DNA from: Mermis nigrescens
Lineage: Eukaryota > Nematoda > Enoplea > Mermithida > Mermithidae
Length of the DNA: 64,000 nt
Assembly: GCA_036768485.1 (NCBI GenBank)
Contig: JAVLUZ010000154.1
Location: forward strand, 3,058,529-3,122,528
Direction of reading: 5' to 3'
Shown: piece after piece, positions 49,076 through 62,409 of the stretch
How the letters are laid out: the number at the start of each line of letters is the position of its first letter
Position numbering within the stretch: position 1 is the first letter of the stretch
Made by a program: the position numbers and the translations under genes
The notes under the pieces: model-generated
What the model was told of the DNA's origin: nothing
Database searches by the model: none
The model's input: only the letters and a program-made list of their open reading frames with translations

Positions 49076-50769
49076 TCTGAATATTTTTTAAAAACAACAT
49101 TTCAACACTAACATTTATCGTGATATTTTGTAATTATTTTTCAAAAATCATTTTTCATTTTTATAACTATTTGACAAAGATTTATCAAGTAATTTGGTTT
49201 TCCCATTTCTGACAGAATATAACTACAAGTCATAAGCTCATTTAGAGTTTTAACGAAAACGATTACTGTTATTCAGATTTCTAAGTACGTACTTACTTTC
49301 CTTACCTCATTTAATGATTTAGCGATACATTTTACTGAACCAATTTTTTGTGCTTTGATCAAATTAATGCGATTTCAAAGTTTCGATTATCCTGTTTCAT
49401 TCGATTTAACAACCTATGAATTGTTCATTGTATTTTTAAATCTAACAAAAGCGACGGTATTGTATTTACTTATCCTATCAATCTAGCACAGCTTTTTTAC
49501 GTCCGTTAAAGTCTGATAAACAAAAGATGGACTTTTCCCGCAGTTATTGATTAATTAAAAATGTATCCATCATTTAATGCAGCTTTTTCGCTTATGTTTA
49601 CTACCTACCGCCATACACGTACAGCATGAGGATTCTGGGGGTCACCAAAAATTGACTAAAATCGCTCAAAAAGGCACACATTTTCCAACTTTTACCAACT
49701 TCTAAAAAAATCGATAATTCTGGGTGGTCGCAGCCACTTTCGCGGAGGCGGGGATAGTTGCCATTCTGGGGGAGTCAGTCCCCCTTCAAACCCCTCCCCC
49801 AGGAACACGTCTGCCTACCACTCTATTGACCGTAGTCGCTTACGAGTACGATAAACGGGTTTTGATATCGATGCTTTTTTACGTTGTTTTAGAAGATGTT
49901 TCAAGCTTTTATTTCATGTTTTTATTTCTTACTTTTTATTTTTAAATGTGATTTAAATCGGAAAGGCATATTTTTACCACCTTTTCGATCGTCAGTCGTG
50001 TGAGAGACTCCGCAGGAATTACACAGCGTTGTATTGCAGCAAGTGTGGTACTGCAGAGACGTAATCATTGATGAGCAGGGCCCAAAGAGGACTGTGTTAG
50101 GTCTAAAAATTTTCAAATTTTAAAAAGGTAGTAAAATTGGATGTAAGGCAAACATAATTTTCGACTTTTCTCTCAAAGCTTTATCTATTAACATCAACAA
50201 TCGCTAAAAAGCAATGAAAAGTAAAAAAAATTCAATTGTGGGAGTCTTTTAAATTTTAGTTAAGGTTGGAGGGTCCAGACTCCTTTAGACCCCAATCCCC
50301 GTGTGGATGCATGAACGTCATAAATAGGCGATGTTTACCACGTGGACTGGGTGCAATTCTGACATTTTATTATAATTTTTTAATCTTTATTTTATGTACT
50401 TTTTATTTGAGATTTTATTCTTTTCGATATTTTTTTGTTAACTCATTGTTGGTTTTTTGTGCCGTTAATTTCTTAAAAGTCGCATCCGTCATATTTTTGT
50501 TTTACGATTAGGTTATTTAAGTGTTAAAATTATGCAGTTAGTAATACTATTAGTCACGCTGAAAGTTGAAACCTGTTGTTCAGCAAACTAATGCCACTGA
50601 AATGTGGAATTCTAAAGACGAAAATCCTTTTATCTAGATATTTTTTGCACTCATGATTGATTTTTGTTTTGAATTTTCTATTCTTTAGATTTTTTGTTCT
50701 TTATTTTTTGCTTTTTTCTTTTAATCTTTATTTTGTTTATCTATTACTCTAAAATCAAACAATAGGTTT

Positions 50770-51665
50770 GGACCATACATCTTCGGCGTGAGAATTCATG
50801 CGGGGTCAGCCCTTGAAAATTTAAAAATTTGCCCTTTTGGGGCTTAAAAACCATGGGTACACGTCAAAAACACTGTTTTGCGACGTCTTTGAGGGGGCTC
50901 GTTTTTTCTAGGACATGAAAACCTAAGTAATATTTCGAATAAATTTGAAAAAAGTAGTAAATTGATTAAAATATAGCCAAAGAACTTAGTATGTGACGCG
51001 GAGCTCCGAAAATTCGACACTATTGAGCCAATGGCGAATCAAGGATTTTCCTAAGGGGCGGGGGCGGTATCCCAACTTTTCCAAAAACAGTCAAAAATAG
51101 GTCCAAAAATTTGCCCTTAACGCGCGAAATAGCGTTTACTTCGGTGTTTCACATTGTATACTTTTACGTAAAATCACTTCTGACGCAATATTTTTCTTAA
51201 AATTTTAAAATTTTCGACAATTTTTGTGCGAAAAAATCATTAAATTTCTTTGACTTTAACAAAAATCTGGCGCGCAGCGCCGGAAAATTTGTGAAATTAA
51301 GGCGGATAGACGTCTAGAAGCATGATTTACTGCTTTGATTTCCTGTATTTATAGCATTTGATGCGAAACATCGAAAATTTTTATTTAAAATAGAAGGAAA
51401 ACTATGCAAAACTAGCTGTTTCTGCTGTTAAAATTGTTTTGAAACCTACATGAAGAGAAAATGGCTTCTAGAAAAATTTGAAAAATTATGGTCACTGACG
51501 GCCAGAAATCATTGCAAATTGCATAGCCATTCTTTGTCTCGCCAAATATTTTTGGCCAATCGAGGGGCGGCCGCTCTCTGCCCCCCTTAAATCCGCCGCT
51601 GTAGGCAAATATAGCTGAAAACGCATAAAAGAAGCAAACTTTTACGATTTTTTTTCATTAACAAA
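50770..51665 (+). mobile_element. Family B MITE split by family E (E4)
   Basis: The B interior is recognisable up to TATTGAGCC at 51030 and resumes at 51602 with GCAAATATAGCTGAAAACGC. Borders approximate. Confidence 0.65.
51030..51601 (-). mobile_element. Family E MITE (E4) nested in a B copy
   Basis: ATGGCGAATCAAGGATTTTC … TTAAATCCGCCGCTG; the interior matches E1 reversed. Hairpin variant GGCGCGCAGCGCC at 51269-51281. Confidence 0.82.
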
Positions 51666-51981
51666 AAATTTTAAGTGTATTATAGCATTCATACCGGTTT
51701 TTAACATTTCGGCTCGAAAAGCTCACTTTCTATTCACAAGACCGGCTTACTCCCCACACATCGTACTACAGCCTCTATCCGCTACGTCGCTACGTTGTAG
51801 TATTTAATGCAAGATTCATTATTTAGCCAGTAAATATTCTGCTGTGGATTGATATTATTCAGGCAATTAAGTCAATTAGATTATTACGTTATTAGAATTA
51901 TTAATTTATTATTAAGATCGCTAAATTCTATACTCTGTTCAGTTTGCTTTTATTTCCGCTTAATTTTGTGCCATTTTTTAG

Positions 51982-52084
51982 CCCTAGAAAAAATGCTTAA
52001 GGAAATTTCGGGACAATATTGTTTTGGGGACAATGTCAGTATGGCCGACTTTTGTCTCGCACCGGAAGTTAATAAGGCTTTAAG
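51982..52084 (+). other. GSTZ1: GSTZ1 copy 1, exon 5
   Basis: Acceptor TTTTTAG; the exon reads ALEKMLKEISGQYCFGDN and continues SMADFCLAPEVNKALR, matching the helical C-terminal domain of the family (GDxVSMAD, LxPxV). Donor AAG|GTGCGA. The equivalent exon of copy 2 must lie past the window end. Confidence 0.92.
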
Positions 52085-52407
52085 GTGCGATTAATTTGAA
52101 TCACATTAGTAGGGGAAGTGAAAATAAATATACAGGATAATCTAGAATGACGGCGTGCGTGACGGATTAGATTAAAATTCGCTCAAGTTTAAACTTAACG
52201 AAAATTTAGGATTCTTATTTTTCCATGCCTTGACTTCTAAAAGTTGTTTTCACTCGTATACCGTTTAGTAGAAAATTATTCTTCAAGTGTTTCCATATCA
52301 TTTATGCGCATTTGTAAGCATGCTCATCATTGTTGCTTGTTGTATGTCTACATCTACTCCTTCGTAAACGTAAAAATAGAAAAATAAACATCTAAAAACA
52401 TAAAATA

Positions 52408-53392
<985 letters not shown>

Positions 53393-53631
53393 CATATCTG
53401 GGCGTGAGGGGGTTTGGGGGCTTTGCACCTCCAGAAACCAAAATACCCCCAAAATTCAATTTTTGAATTTTTTTGTTTTTTCGCAATTTTTTCATGCCAA
53501 TGGATAGTTTTCGATGAGAAACGTTGAAAAATGGTGTTTTTTTCGCCATACAACCATTTTTGAGGCCATTTTTTGACCTTTGAAAAATCTTGCATCCCCG
53601 CCCAGAAGATTTTTGATGCCGCCCACCTATA
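53393..53631 (-). mobile_element. Family C hAT-type MITE (C7) inserted in microsatellite
   Basis: CATATCTGGGCGTGAGG … GATGCCGCCCACCTATA. Flanks GTGGTGGT / GTGGTGTA agree at 6 of 8; the trinucleotide-rich sequence continues on the far side (53632-53790). Confidence 0.85.
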
Positions 53632-53790
53632 GTGGTGTACGACGACGACGGCAGCGGTGACTGTAATGGTAACGGTAACGGTACCGGCAATGGCATTTGT
53701 AATGGAAGTGGTAGTGATAATGATAATGATACTAATAATAATAATGATAACAATAATAAATGAACATACAAATGAATAAATAGAAATCAT
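53632..53790. repeat. Distal part of the trinucleotide tract
   Basis: GACGACGACGG, GGTAACGGTAACGGTACCGG and AATGATAATGATACTAATAA: a degenerate trinucleotide run separated from the main array by C7. Ends 70 bp before GSTZ1 exon 6. Confidence 0.8.
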
Positions 53791-53859
53791 TAAAACACTG
53801 TAAAAGCATTTTATATAAATAGTTGCATGTCAGCATTGGCATTGACTGTAATCATTAAG

Positions 53860-53989
53860 ATTTAACATTGATATGAACGAATTTCCCGACATAAAACTAA
53901 TATACGATGAGCTAATGAAATTGGAGCCATTTAAAGTTAGTAATCCGGTGCACCAGGCCGATATGCCACAGGCTGAAAGAATGCCATGA
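53860..53989 (+). other. GSTZ1: GSTZ1 copy 1, exon 6 (3' end)
   Basis: Acceptor ATTAAG; the split Arg codon is followed by FNIDMNEFPDIKLIYDELMK and the typical C-terminal KLEPFKVSNP, ending MPQAERMP-TGA at 53987-53989. The phase joins exactly to exon 5. Confidence 0.9.
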
Positions 53990-56003
53990 AAGATTCTACA
54001 TTTATCAGAGTCAGAGCCAATATTTTTTATCCATGAGAGAGTGACCATAAAAAGCTACCCCGATGTTACGTCTTAATTTCGGTGGAAATCAGATAAAAAC
54101 AGTTGCTTAAAATATGTAAAGAATAAGGCCAGCCATCGGCTTTCTATGTGTTGCTGCAAGGGCTTCTTTTCCTCCTCATTATTTTTTATTGTTTAAACCC
54201 AGAGTTTCTACATTACCTAGTTTACATGATACCTTTTTTTGACGTTATCTTTAGTCAGGAAAAATATTAGCGCATTATTGAAACCACATAGCAGGCAGTT
54301 TTCGTGCTGAAACAGTGCAGTGAGCAAGTCAATGACAGAACCGATCAAAGTTTCGGCTTGTAAACTAGCCTAATGTGTAAACCAATTGTCGGAGCGCACG
54401 AACTGCTGGCAGCTTGCCAAAGTCTTTTCATACGGTGTAAACTAAGACATTTCTATTTATCTTTCGATTAAAAATCACAAAATTCTGTATTCGTATTAGC
54501 TGATAAGTTATGTATGATGCGTAACATCGAGGCGTAGGGTTTTGTGCCAATCTCTATATTTATTCATTTACTTTTATGCCTATTTATTCATTCAGTTATC
54601 CGACCACAATTAATGTTTTTTATCGTTAGCAGTCGTGAATTTGTTGCGTTTTCTGTGATGATTTTGATCTATATGTACGGAAGAAGGAATGTGGTGAACT
54701 TTTTAAAGTCGTCTTTCGCCTCCAATTCTCTCGAATTTTAGTCGAAAATATTGAGATTAAAAAAACATTCTCACTAATTTATGTATACGTTTCTCATCTT
54801 TTTACTTAAAATTGAGATATTTTCATCTGACGGACCTGAATCGGAAATTATTGTAGAGATCGGCTGAACAATGAGGTCTCTTTTTTTGAAAGTTTTAAGG
54901 ACAATTTTTGAACTTTTTATGTTGTTTTATAGATGACATGATCAGAATTCTTCAAGACTATACCGCGTTTGTAAGTTTTTAGTAGGCTTCAGTCGTTTTA
55001 CTCCTGTTTTTGCTTCGTGTTCGCTACAACATTTTTATATTATTCACGCGGTTCGTGCATAAAATATGCAGTGCTCGATCATTTATCGATTTAGTAAATT
55101 TAACTTTTCTATCATCATACATGCACATGGTCAAAAGTTCTGGGAGGGGTAAATTGAGTTTCCTAGGGGGTTAATGAGTAATTATTTTGTGATTTAATGT
55201 CAAATTTTGATACTTCATGAATATTTGCGTTAAATTTGCTTAAAATTAAATGACAATAATGTTGTAGAAAAAAATCACCTTAACATCAAAATTTACGAAA
55301 TAATGGAAAAAGTGTCGGGATGAATTAATTGAAGAGTCCACTGCTCATGTCTCTGAAATTATTGTACTTTTAGACGTCGTTTGTCTCTTTTTCATGGTGC
55401 TAGCAATTGGTTTTGGTCCAAAATGGCCTGAGGGGTATGCTGTCCAAGAGTCCCGGTCGAGGGGATACCCTCCATACTCCCACCAGTGTGAATGTGTGTG
55501 TGGATCAAGATGCTTCTAAAATTGAAATCGTTAAACTTTTGCCATCATAATAAATTTTATACTGACGCGTTACACCATTTTGTACTCTGCTAGCTATTTT
55601 ATTAATTTTATGCTTTAGCGGGTGTGTCTGCTATCTATCCGCGGTTTCATTAGCTGATTACAACATAGTCAGTATTTGAAGCAGACTGACAAAACTTTGC
55701 AGCTGTTTGAAGCAAGCATAATGTTTGTAAATGTGTGTTTCGAAAAAATGTTTGTTTGTTGTAAGTCTGAAATGTTTGGTCAGTTTTTGCGCGTTGGAAA
55801 TGATTGAACGGTTCTAAAAACTTTTCCATAATCTATCAGAGCTCTTATTTAGTATTCATTGTCGAGTCGGTGAATGATATCTCGCGTGCTTTCCTAAATT
55901 AATTGCTTTTTAAACGACCAAAGTCCGCGAAAATCAACATGCCGCGTATTTATATTTGTTTTTGGCCGCGTTTTTAGCATTCGCGTATTAGAAATCGCTT
56001 GGA
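53990..56003. other. Spacer between the two GSTZ1 copies
   Basis: About 2 kb. Contains a MITE-like stretch at about 55118-55500 (CATACATGCACATGG … ACCAGTGTGAATGTG) and no other recognisable features. The promoter of copy 2 should lie here; I see no TATA or initiator I could defend. Confidence 0.55.
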
Positions 56004-56064
56004 ATGACGAAGCCGGTTTTGTACTCATATTGGCAGAGCACTTGTTCTTGGAGGGTTCGAGCAG
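56004..56064 (+). other. GSTZ1: GSTZ1 copy 2, exon 1
   Basis: ATG at 56004 gives MTKPVLYSYWQSTCSWRVRA, donor GTATTG. Identical in length to copy 1 exon 1, with a few substitutions. Confidence 0.92.
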
Positions 56065-59000
56065 GTATTGTTCATTTTTACCAATTTTCAAACTGATTTT
56101 TTATGTTTTCCTGTTGTAGGTCTGGCGAATACAAGAGAATGATTTAAAACTTTAGAACTTTATTTCAAAAATGATAGAAATTAAGCGAGAATATTGAGTT
56201 TATAATTTGTTGCCGAGCAGGAATCTTTGTGACGAATTAGGAGAGCTATTTATCCATATTTAAAAGCTTCAAGTTCGAAAAATTACCGCTATAAAAATAA
56301 TATTGTCAAAAATAACGCATAGCATAATTTTCTCAGCTTATCCAAATTTTTTTTATCTTCTCCGAAATGACGGCTAATCCCGTTAATGAGACATTGTGGC
56401 AGAATTCATCGAATAATCAGTTGAGCAGTTTGGGATCAAAACGAACATTCTTTGTATTCCTTCTGATAATAACGAGTTTTTGCGAAAAATCAATAATTCT
56501 CTCATTTCTACTTCAGTTTTACATTGCACGGAATATTTTTTTGAGATTTAAGTGAATCGCCTCAATTTAATCTTCAAGCTGAACTCCTGTAATGTTTGCG
56601 CTAGCTTTCACCTGATTTCGATCGCACAACTTTCACTTTGTTCTGCGTATTTTGCAAAAAAATTGTGGAGTTTCAGACCCCTAACTATACCTGTACAGCA
56701 TGGGAATTCTGGGGGGTCGGACCCTGAAAATTTTCAAAAATTCCATTTTTTGGACTATAACACGACGGGTACACGTCAGAAACACTGTTTTTAGACGTTT
56801 CGGACAATGTTCGTTCTTTCTAGAACATAAGAAAATTTTGAAAAAAATGTGGGAAAAATGGAGACAAAATATAGTCAAAAAGCGCCGAAAATTTGAGACT
56901 TTTGAGCCAAAAATGAGCTAAAAAGCTTAAAAAGCACACTTTTTAGATTATTTATATATAATACATCGGCAATTGTGGATGGGACCGCAGATATTCTGCG
57001 GAGGGTCAGTCGCCGCCGTTCTGGGGGGTCAAAGCTACCCATCAAGAACATGTATGCCCCTAGCTACTTCTAGCAGGCACGTATCTCTGGGGGAATGGGG
57101 GGTCCGGACCCCCCAAAATTCAAAAAAATATCGGAAAAATAGGACTTTTTAAACGTTATTTCGTGCTATTTTTGGCTTTTTTGGGCTCAGTCCCCCAAAA
57201 ATTGGTGTTGGCCCCCCCAATACGACGGCCAGCTACGTGCCTGACTTCTATCTCCAAACGTTTGCATATTGAGGAAAGGCAACTTCGCGTTGCTCTCAGG
57301 TCAAAATTTTAAGCCAATTGAATAAGTAATTAACAAAGAACGACTTATTCAGTAGACATTTCCGTCGGAGTTGTTTACTACTATTCCCATGACCGGTGTC
57401 CTTCCAAATGTATATGACTCTGTTTTCTTATTGTACGTGCTTTTTAGCAAATCGTAAGCATAATTTTTTGTAAATCGCATTCTCGAGAAGCAGGCGAAAA
57501 TTTGAGTTCTAGAAAGCTTTAAATAAAATTAAATTTATTGCTCTATTTTCCCTGTATTTTTAGCTCTCGCTTATAAGGGAATCGAGTATGAATGCCGTTC
57601 GGTGGATTTATTCAAGGATGGTGGAGAGCAGCACTTGGCTAGCTACGCTAAGCTTAACCCATCTGAATTTGTGCCAACTTTGATCATTGATGGTCATTGC
57701 TTAACAGAATCGGTAGGCGATTCTTTAAGGCATCGGTCATCGACTATCCATATGCCCTCTTTAAAAGTGGCCGGTCTGAGTGGGATTCAGCCCTGCCTAG
57801 AAGGTTAAAAGATTTTTTTAATAGAGCTACATATATATTTATCTCTGCTTAGGATAGTTCCAACCAGACATACACGTGCGAGGTTTGTGGGTCTAGACCC
57901 TTAGGATTGAAAAAAATGAAATAATTTTGTGGGAAATATGAGGCAAAACGATAGGCCAAAAATCGATAAAAATTGAACAGTTTTCGTCAAATATGATTGA
58001 AAATGACTAGAAACTGTGGAATAACTTCGTTTTAACGCTATTTTAGCATGCATACGAGTTTTTGAGGTCATTATGGCTTAATATAGCTTCAACTTATGAC
58101 CCCTCCCTAGAACGGCAGAATGGCTCACCTCCCACATCCCCCAAATCAGCCATGCTGCGCTGTGCACCTATGGTTCCAACAACTCTGGTGGAAAATTCCT
58201 ATTTTCTTTCATTTTTAGTTTCATTCAGAACCGAAGGTCAATTGTAGCTAGCGTATCGAACAGTGCTTACTTGTTTACATCATTCTTACTGTTAATATTG
58301 AGTCATAGGTGCATAAGGTCAGAGTCGGCAGGGAAGGGCGGAAATCCCGATAATCCAAAACACTTAATTTAATGTTCACAATTTTTTGCTGTTTCAACGA
58401 TCAAAATGGCCAAAATAGCCTATAAAAATTTTTGCGTGGTAATATCGCATTTTTAAAGCATATGTAGTCCATTTTGACTGCATTGTATCACTTTAAATAC
58501 TAAAAAATGCTGAAATTGATCAATTTTTAACGCTTTTTGAGTAAATTTTTTTGGCATTCTTATTGCTTTTTACCTCACTTTCCATCAGCTCAAAATCGCC
58601 GGACAGTACCTGTCCGGCTGACCCTTCAGAGGGGGGATAATAACCCCCTGACCCCCTATGTGCATGTGTATATTGGGTATTGATTGTCTTTTTAAGCATT
58701 TTTGATAAATACTAAGATTTTAATTGAAATAGATAGTCGAAAACAATATTTGCTGTCAATATTTTTCAAATTGATACTAAGTATTTATTGTGAGGATTAT
58801 TGAATTTACTAATCATAAGTTCTCGATCGTGGACTTGAAGTTTTACACTGAATTTCCGAAATAATTGAAATTGTCTATAGAATTTTTTTTACAAACGCTT
58901 GATGAAATGATTCTTTTTAATGAGGTTTATATAATTCATCACAGATTAGTTGGGAAGACTTGCTGATTTGGTTTCAAATTTTAAATGGCCATTATGGAAT

Positions 59001-62000
59001 ATTTGGAAGAAACGCACCCGTCTCCGCCGCTATTGCCAAAGGATCCACTATCAAGGGCCAAAGTATGCATAATTTTCTGCTCAATCTATCTAGTCGATTT
59101 TTCGACAAAAATATTTAAAAATTTAATTTTTGGCAAGCATCAAAAATTTTTTTACCCGTTGTTCCGTAATGTTCGTGATAATTTGCTATCTAATTAAGTC
59201 ACTATTCTGTTATTGCTTAATTCTTGTCCATTAAATTGCTATCAAACTTTTAAATTAATTTTTTAATTCTTTTGGCAAAACCATGCACTTCATTTGACTT
59301 ATTTATCTATTTAGGTTATGCAGATCACGCTGTTTTTGTATTTTGAATTTCGCCTCAGTTCTCGAATGGGAGTGTAAAGAGTGCGAAAATCTGGGGGTGA
59401 AAAGACACATTCTGGACGAGTTTTCGACTTGTTTATGTCTGCTAACAACTCCGGTTATGAGTTCTAAGAAATTATTCTGACGGAAATGTACTGCGGATCA
59501 CGGGTTATCTTGCGCTTGCCAGCAAACTTTTCTTCAATCAATACGCAGTTAGTACCAGAGGTTTAAACTTAACACTCTAGTGGATGAGTAAAAAATAGAT
59601 TTTGTCCAAGATTTCTCTGCTAACTTTCTCGGTTATGAGTTAGGATGAATTTAATAAAACAGAAATAAAGTAACTTCGGAGAGCTACACGCCAAAGCAAG
59701 CCGCGTTCAAAAAAACGTAATATTCAGTTGTTTATAGGGGTGTAAAGTTCGAAATCTGAGGTGTAACATGGGCGAAAAAACAGGTTTTTTCGTATTTTGA
59801 TTGGTAAATCATATCAAATATTTTGCGGAGCACAAGTTTGGCACATACAAATGTACTACAATCAAAGGGCTACAAACTGGCCCCAACCGAATTTCTTTAC
59901 ACTCAATGGGGCGTTAGGTTCAGATCTTTTAAGTTTACAATGTGGTAGACAGTGGAAAATACGTGTTTGTCCATTTTTTTGTTCGCCACCTTCTCTGTTC
60001 AGAAGTCGGGCGCGGTCGAATAGGATAAAAATAAAGTACTTCCTAAGGGGTACGCGTTACAGCACATTGCGTTTGTTTACATCAATATTTAGCCTTTTTA
60101 GGAGGTGTAAAGTCAAAAAATGGGGGAGTTGAACGTGTTTCTGTCTTTTTTCTGCCAACTTCTGGGTTATGAGTCTGGACATTTCAGTCGAAAGTTGAAA
60201 TAAGTAGGTCTTTTTGATAATAAAACCAATGGTAAATCTGTAATGCGAAAATTATTGCATTGAAAGCTTCAATACAATATAATGTAAATTGATATAATTT
60301 AATTTAATGTAGTTTATTATAATTTAATGCAGCGATTTGAGGATAGCAAATTATATAATTTTGTAAAGCCCGAAAAATTATAAAAGGAAGAATTTTTATC
60401 AAGAATTAGAGTAGAAGAAAATTTCTAAAAGTCTTCGATGGATAAGTGGAAAAATCAATTTCTGCTCACTAATAGAAGTTTAAAACTAAGTTTGGATTCA
60501 AAGGCCGTTGGCACCCTCAATTTTGTGTACTAAAAATTGCAAATAATACTTTAAAGTTGAAAAAATCTGAATTTTCCAATAGTTTGGTGCAGAAAATACA
60601 TGCTTAAAAGTTTTTGTAGATGATCCACAGAATTTCCCTTCTTCTAGAAAATATTTAAAAAAATTGTCTCAAGCGTTTTCATCATTTTTGGCTGAAAAGT
60701 ATTTATTTTAATTACCATTTTTTGACTTCATATTGTACAATTTTGCCACATTTTTATGGAAAAAGTTCTGCTTTTATATGTTCCAGAAAGAAACCAAATA
60801 GTCAGAGACGTCGGAAAAATGGTTCTCAAGTGTATCCGTTGCTATTATTAAAAACACTTTAGGAAAAGTTTACAGGATTGGGCAAGCGAATTCTGGGGGT
60901 CAGTATCGGAACATTTTTAAGAAGTTCTTTTTTATGCTTAAAAACTATACTTACACGTCAGAAACATTGTTGTTTGACATTTCAAACGGCGCTCATTGTT
61001 TATAGAACATAAAATTTGAGTAAATCGAACAAGATATAGTCAAAAAATAAGTAATTGGTGCGAAATGCAGAAAATTCGAAACTTTTGAGCCATAATATAG
61101 CTGGAAACACCTTAAACAGCATATTTTTTATGATTTTTTCGGAAAGATCGACAATTATGGAGCGGGTCAGCTCAGCAGCCACTTTGCATGGGGGGTCAGT
61201 CAGCAGCGTACATGTACAGCATGGGAATTCTGGGAAGGATGGGTCAGCGTCAAAAAAATTTGAAAAAGTGCCCTTTTTGGGCTAAAAACCGACAGATATA
61301 CGTATCTACGTCAAAAATACGATAGATTATATTTCGGATAATGCTCCTTGTTTCTAGAGCATAAAACTATTAAATTATTTCTGGAAAAGTTAAAAAAATC
61401 CAGTTAAGTTCAATAAAATATGCTTAAAGAATGAGTACATGGCGCGAAGAGCCGAAAATTTGACGCTTTAAAGTTAAAAGTTAGCTTATAACGCTTTAAA
61501 CATGCACATTTTATACTATTTTTTCGGAAAACCAACCATTCTGGGGGATTGCAGGCATTTTGCGGGTTGTTCAGTAGTCATTAGGGGAAGGGATGGGTTA
61601 TAATCTCCATCCCTTCAAACCTCTCCCTCCAAGCCCCACCTCTTCAAACCCCTTTCTCCAAGAACACGTATGGTCAGCATCATACAGAGGCAGAAACTAA
61701 ATTCTGGGGGTCCGATTGCGCAAAATTGCCAAAAATAGCACCGAAAATTCGATCTGGGGGCTCGATTGATTTTGAAGGGTGGGGTTTAGCCGGATTCTAA
61801 AGAATTAAAGACCCCCATTCCCCCACGCCCATGTGTGGTCACCAGTGGCCATTCTTGGGGTCAATCCTTAAACGCTGCAAGAACCCATATAGGACTAATC
61901 TATAGCATATAGGTATATATCGATTTTTAAGGTTCGCGCTCTTTCGCTTATTATCGTATCCGGAATACAGCCTTTGCAAAATGATCACGTTCTAGAGTAC

Positions 62001-62055
62001 ATTGGAGAAAAGCAAGTAGAATGGGCGACGCGTTATATAATAAAAGGATTCACAG
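56004..62055 (+). CDS. GSTZ1: GSTZ1 copy 2: maleylacetoacetate isomerase, exons 1-4, 3' end outside window
   Basis: Tandem paralogue of the gene at 45378, same strand, about 2 kb downstream of its stop. Exons 56004-56064, 57564-57712, 58985-59062 and 61932-62055 together encode the first ~137 residues with no stops. They include the active-site STCSWRVR motif, LAYKGIEYEC, FVPTLIIDG (cis-Pro loop), the glutathione-contact TES, MEYLEETHPS, and VRALSLIIVSGIQPLQN. Exon lengths equal the undisturbed lengths of copy 1. Exon 3 lacks a canonical acceptor: AA stands where AG is expected, and the codon just before it would be TAA in frame. The gene is either the functional copy using a non-AG acceptor, a copy with an assembly error there, or a second pseudogene. 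Exons 5-6 are not seen up to 64000, so the fourth intron exceeds 1.9 kb. Confidence 0.88.
56686..57056 (+). mobile_element. Family B hAT-type MITE (B7)
   Basis: TATACCTGTACAGCATGGG … AAGAACATGTATG. Flanks CCCCTAAC / CCCCTAGC (7 of 8). In intron 1 of GSTZ1 copy 2. Confidence 0.87.
57074..57243 (-). mobile_element. Family D hAT-type MITE (D4)
   Basis: CAGGCACGTATCTCTGG … CCAGCTACGTGCCTG. Flanks ACTTCTAG / ACTTCTAT (7 of 8). Only 17 bp from the end of B7. Confidence 0.9.
57564..57712 (+). other. GSTZ1: GSTZ1 copy 2, exon 2
   Basis: Acceptor TTTTTAG, donor TCG|GTAGGC, 149 nt without stops. Reads ALAYKGIEYECRSVDLFKDG and on through NPSEFVPTLIIDGHCLTES. Both splice sites are canonical and the exon ends in phase 0. 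Confidence 0.92.
57865..58172. mobile_element. Family K MITE (K2)
   Basis: CAGACATACACGTGCG … CTGTGCACCTATG. Perfect 8-bp duplication GTTCCAAC (57857-57864, 58173-58180). In intron 2 of GSTZ1 copy 2. Confidence 0.92.
58304..58670 (+). mobile_element. Family L MITE (L1)
   Basis: CATAGGTGCATAAGG … TATGTGCATGTGTA. Flanks TATTGAGT / TATTGGGT (7 of 8). In intron 2 of GSTZ1 copy 2. Confidence 0.88.
58985..59062 (+). other. GSTZ1: GSTZ1 copy 2, exon 3 with non-canonical acceptor
   Basis: 78 nt reading MAIMEYLEETHPSPPLLPKD and on to RAK, donor GTATGC. Immediately upstream is TTTTAA, where copy 1 has CTTAAG. The nearest upstream AGs would bring an in-frame TAA (58982-58984) into the message or shift the phase. 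Confidence 0.9.
59930..60190 (+). repeat. Dispersed repeat P, copy 2
   Basis: Same order of landmarks as 30470-30720. Upstream (59330-59930) is a looser relative of the same unit with repeated GTGTAAAG and GGTTATGAGTT. In intron 3 of GSTZ1 copy 2. Confidence 0.6.
60885..61206 (+). mobile_element. Family B MITE, truncated outer copy
   Basis: GCGAATTCTGGGGGTCAG through CGTCAGAAACATTG to CTTTGCATGGGGGGTCAG; interrupted by the B copy starting at 61207. Confidence 0.65.
61207..61672 (+). mobile_element. Family B hAT-type MITE (B9) nested in another B copy
   Basis: CGTACATGTACAGCATGGG … AAGAACACGTATG. Flanks GTCAGCAG / GTCAGCAT (7 of 8). About 260 bp upstream of GSTZ1 exon 4. Confidence 0.85.
61681..61840 (+). 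mobile_element. Small G-rich MITE next to B9; second copy at window end
   Basis: CATACAGAGGCAG … GCCCATGTGTG, with CTGGGGGTCCGATTG and TTGCCAAAAATAGCA. The same interior recurs at 63910-64000, cut by the window end. Confidence 0.6.
61932..62055 (+). other. GSTZ1: GSTZ1 copy 2, exon 4
   Basis: Acceptor TTTTAAG, donor GTATAA, 124 nt. Reads VRALSLIIVSGIQPLQNDHV, then EYIGEKQVEWATRYIIKGFT. The SGIQPLQN block is a strong family hallmark. Confidence 0.92.
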
Positions 62056-62409
62056 GTATAACGATAAAGTAAAGCATGGAAATTAATTAAAATATAAAAA
62101 TTAATCAGATTAAATTCAAATAAAACTTCAAATCATAGAAATACTGAAGATACACTATACGTCACTATACTGAAGATACGTCCCACTATCATCATATGCC
62201 CAAACCCTTGCTCGTTATCTTTTTAAAATTTGACACAATCATAATTGCAGATAAAATTTCTTTTTTGAACCACTGTTTTTTTTGTACGAGACAAAGATTT
62301 TGAGGCTCGTACAAAGATTTTTAAAGCTATCTTTGTGCAACTTTGTACACAAAGTATAGGGCCCAAACCATAAATCCTACTAATGAAAAAGATTGGAAGA
62401 AAGAAATAG

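Noticed and set aside
57602..57808. Single-exon reading of GSTZ1 exon 2 past its donor
   Set aside because: The family alignment and GTAGGC donor end the exon at 57712; the remaining codons are intron.
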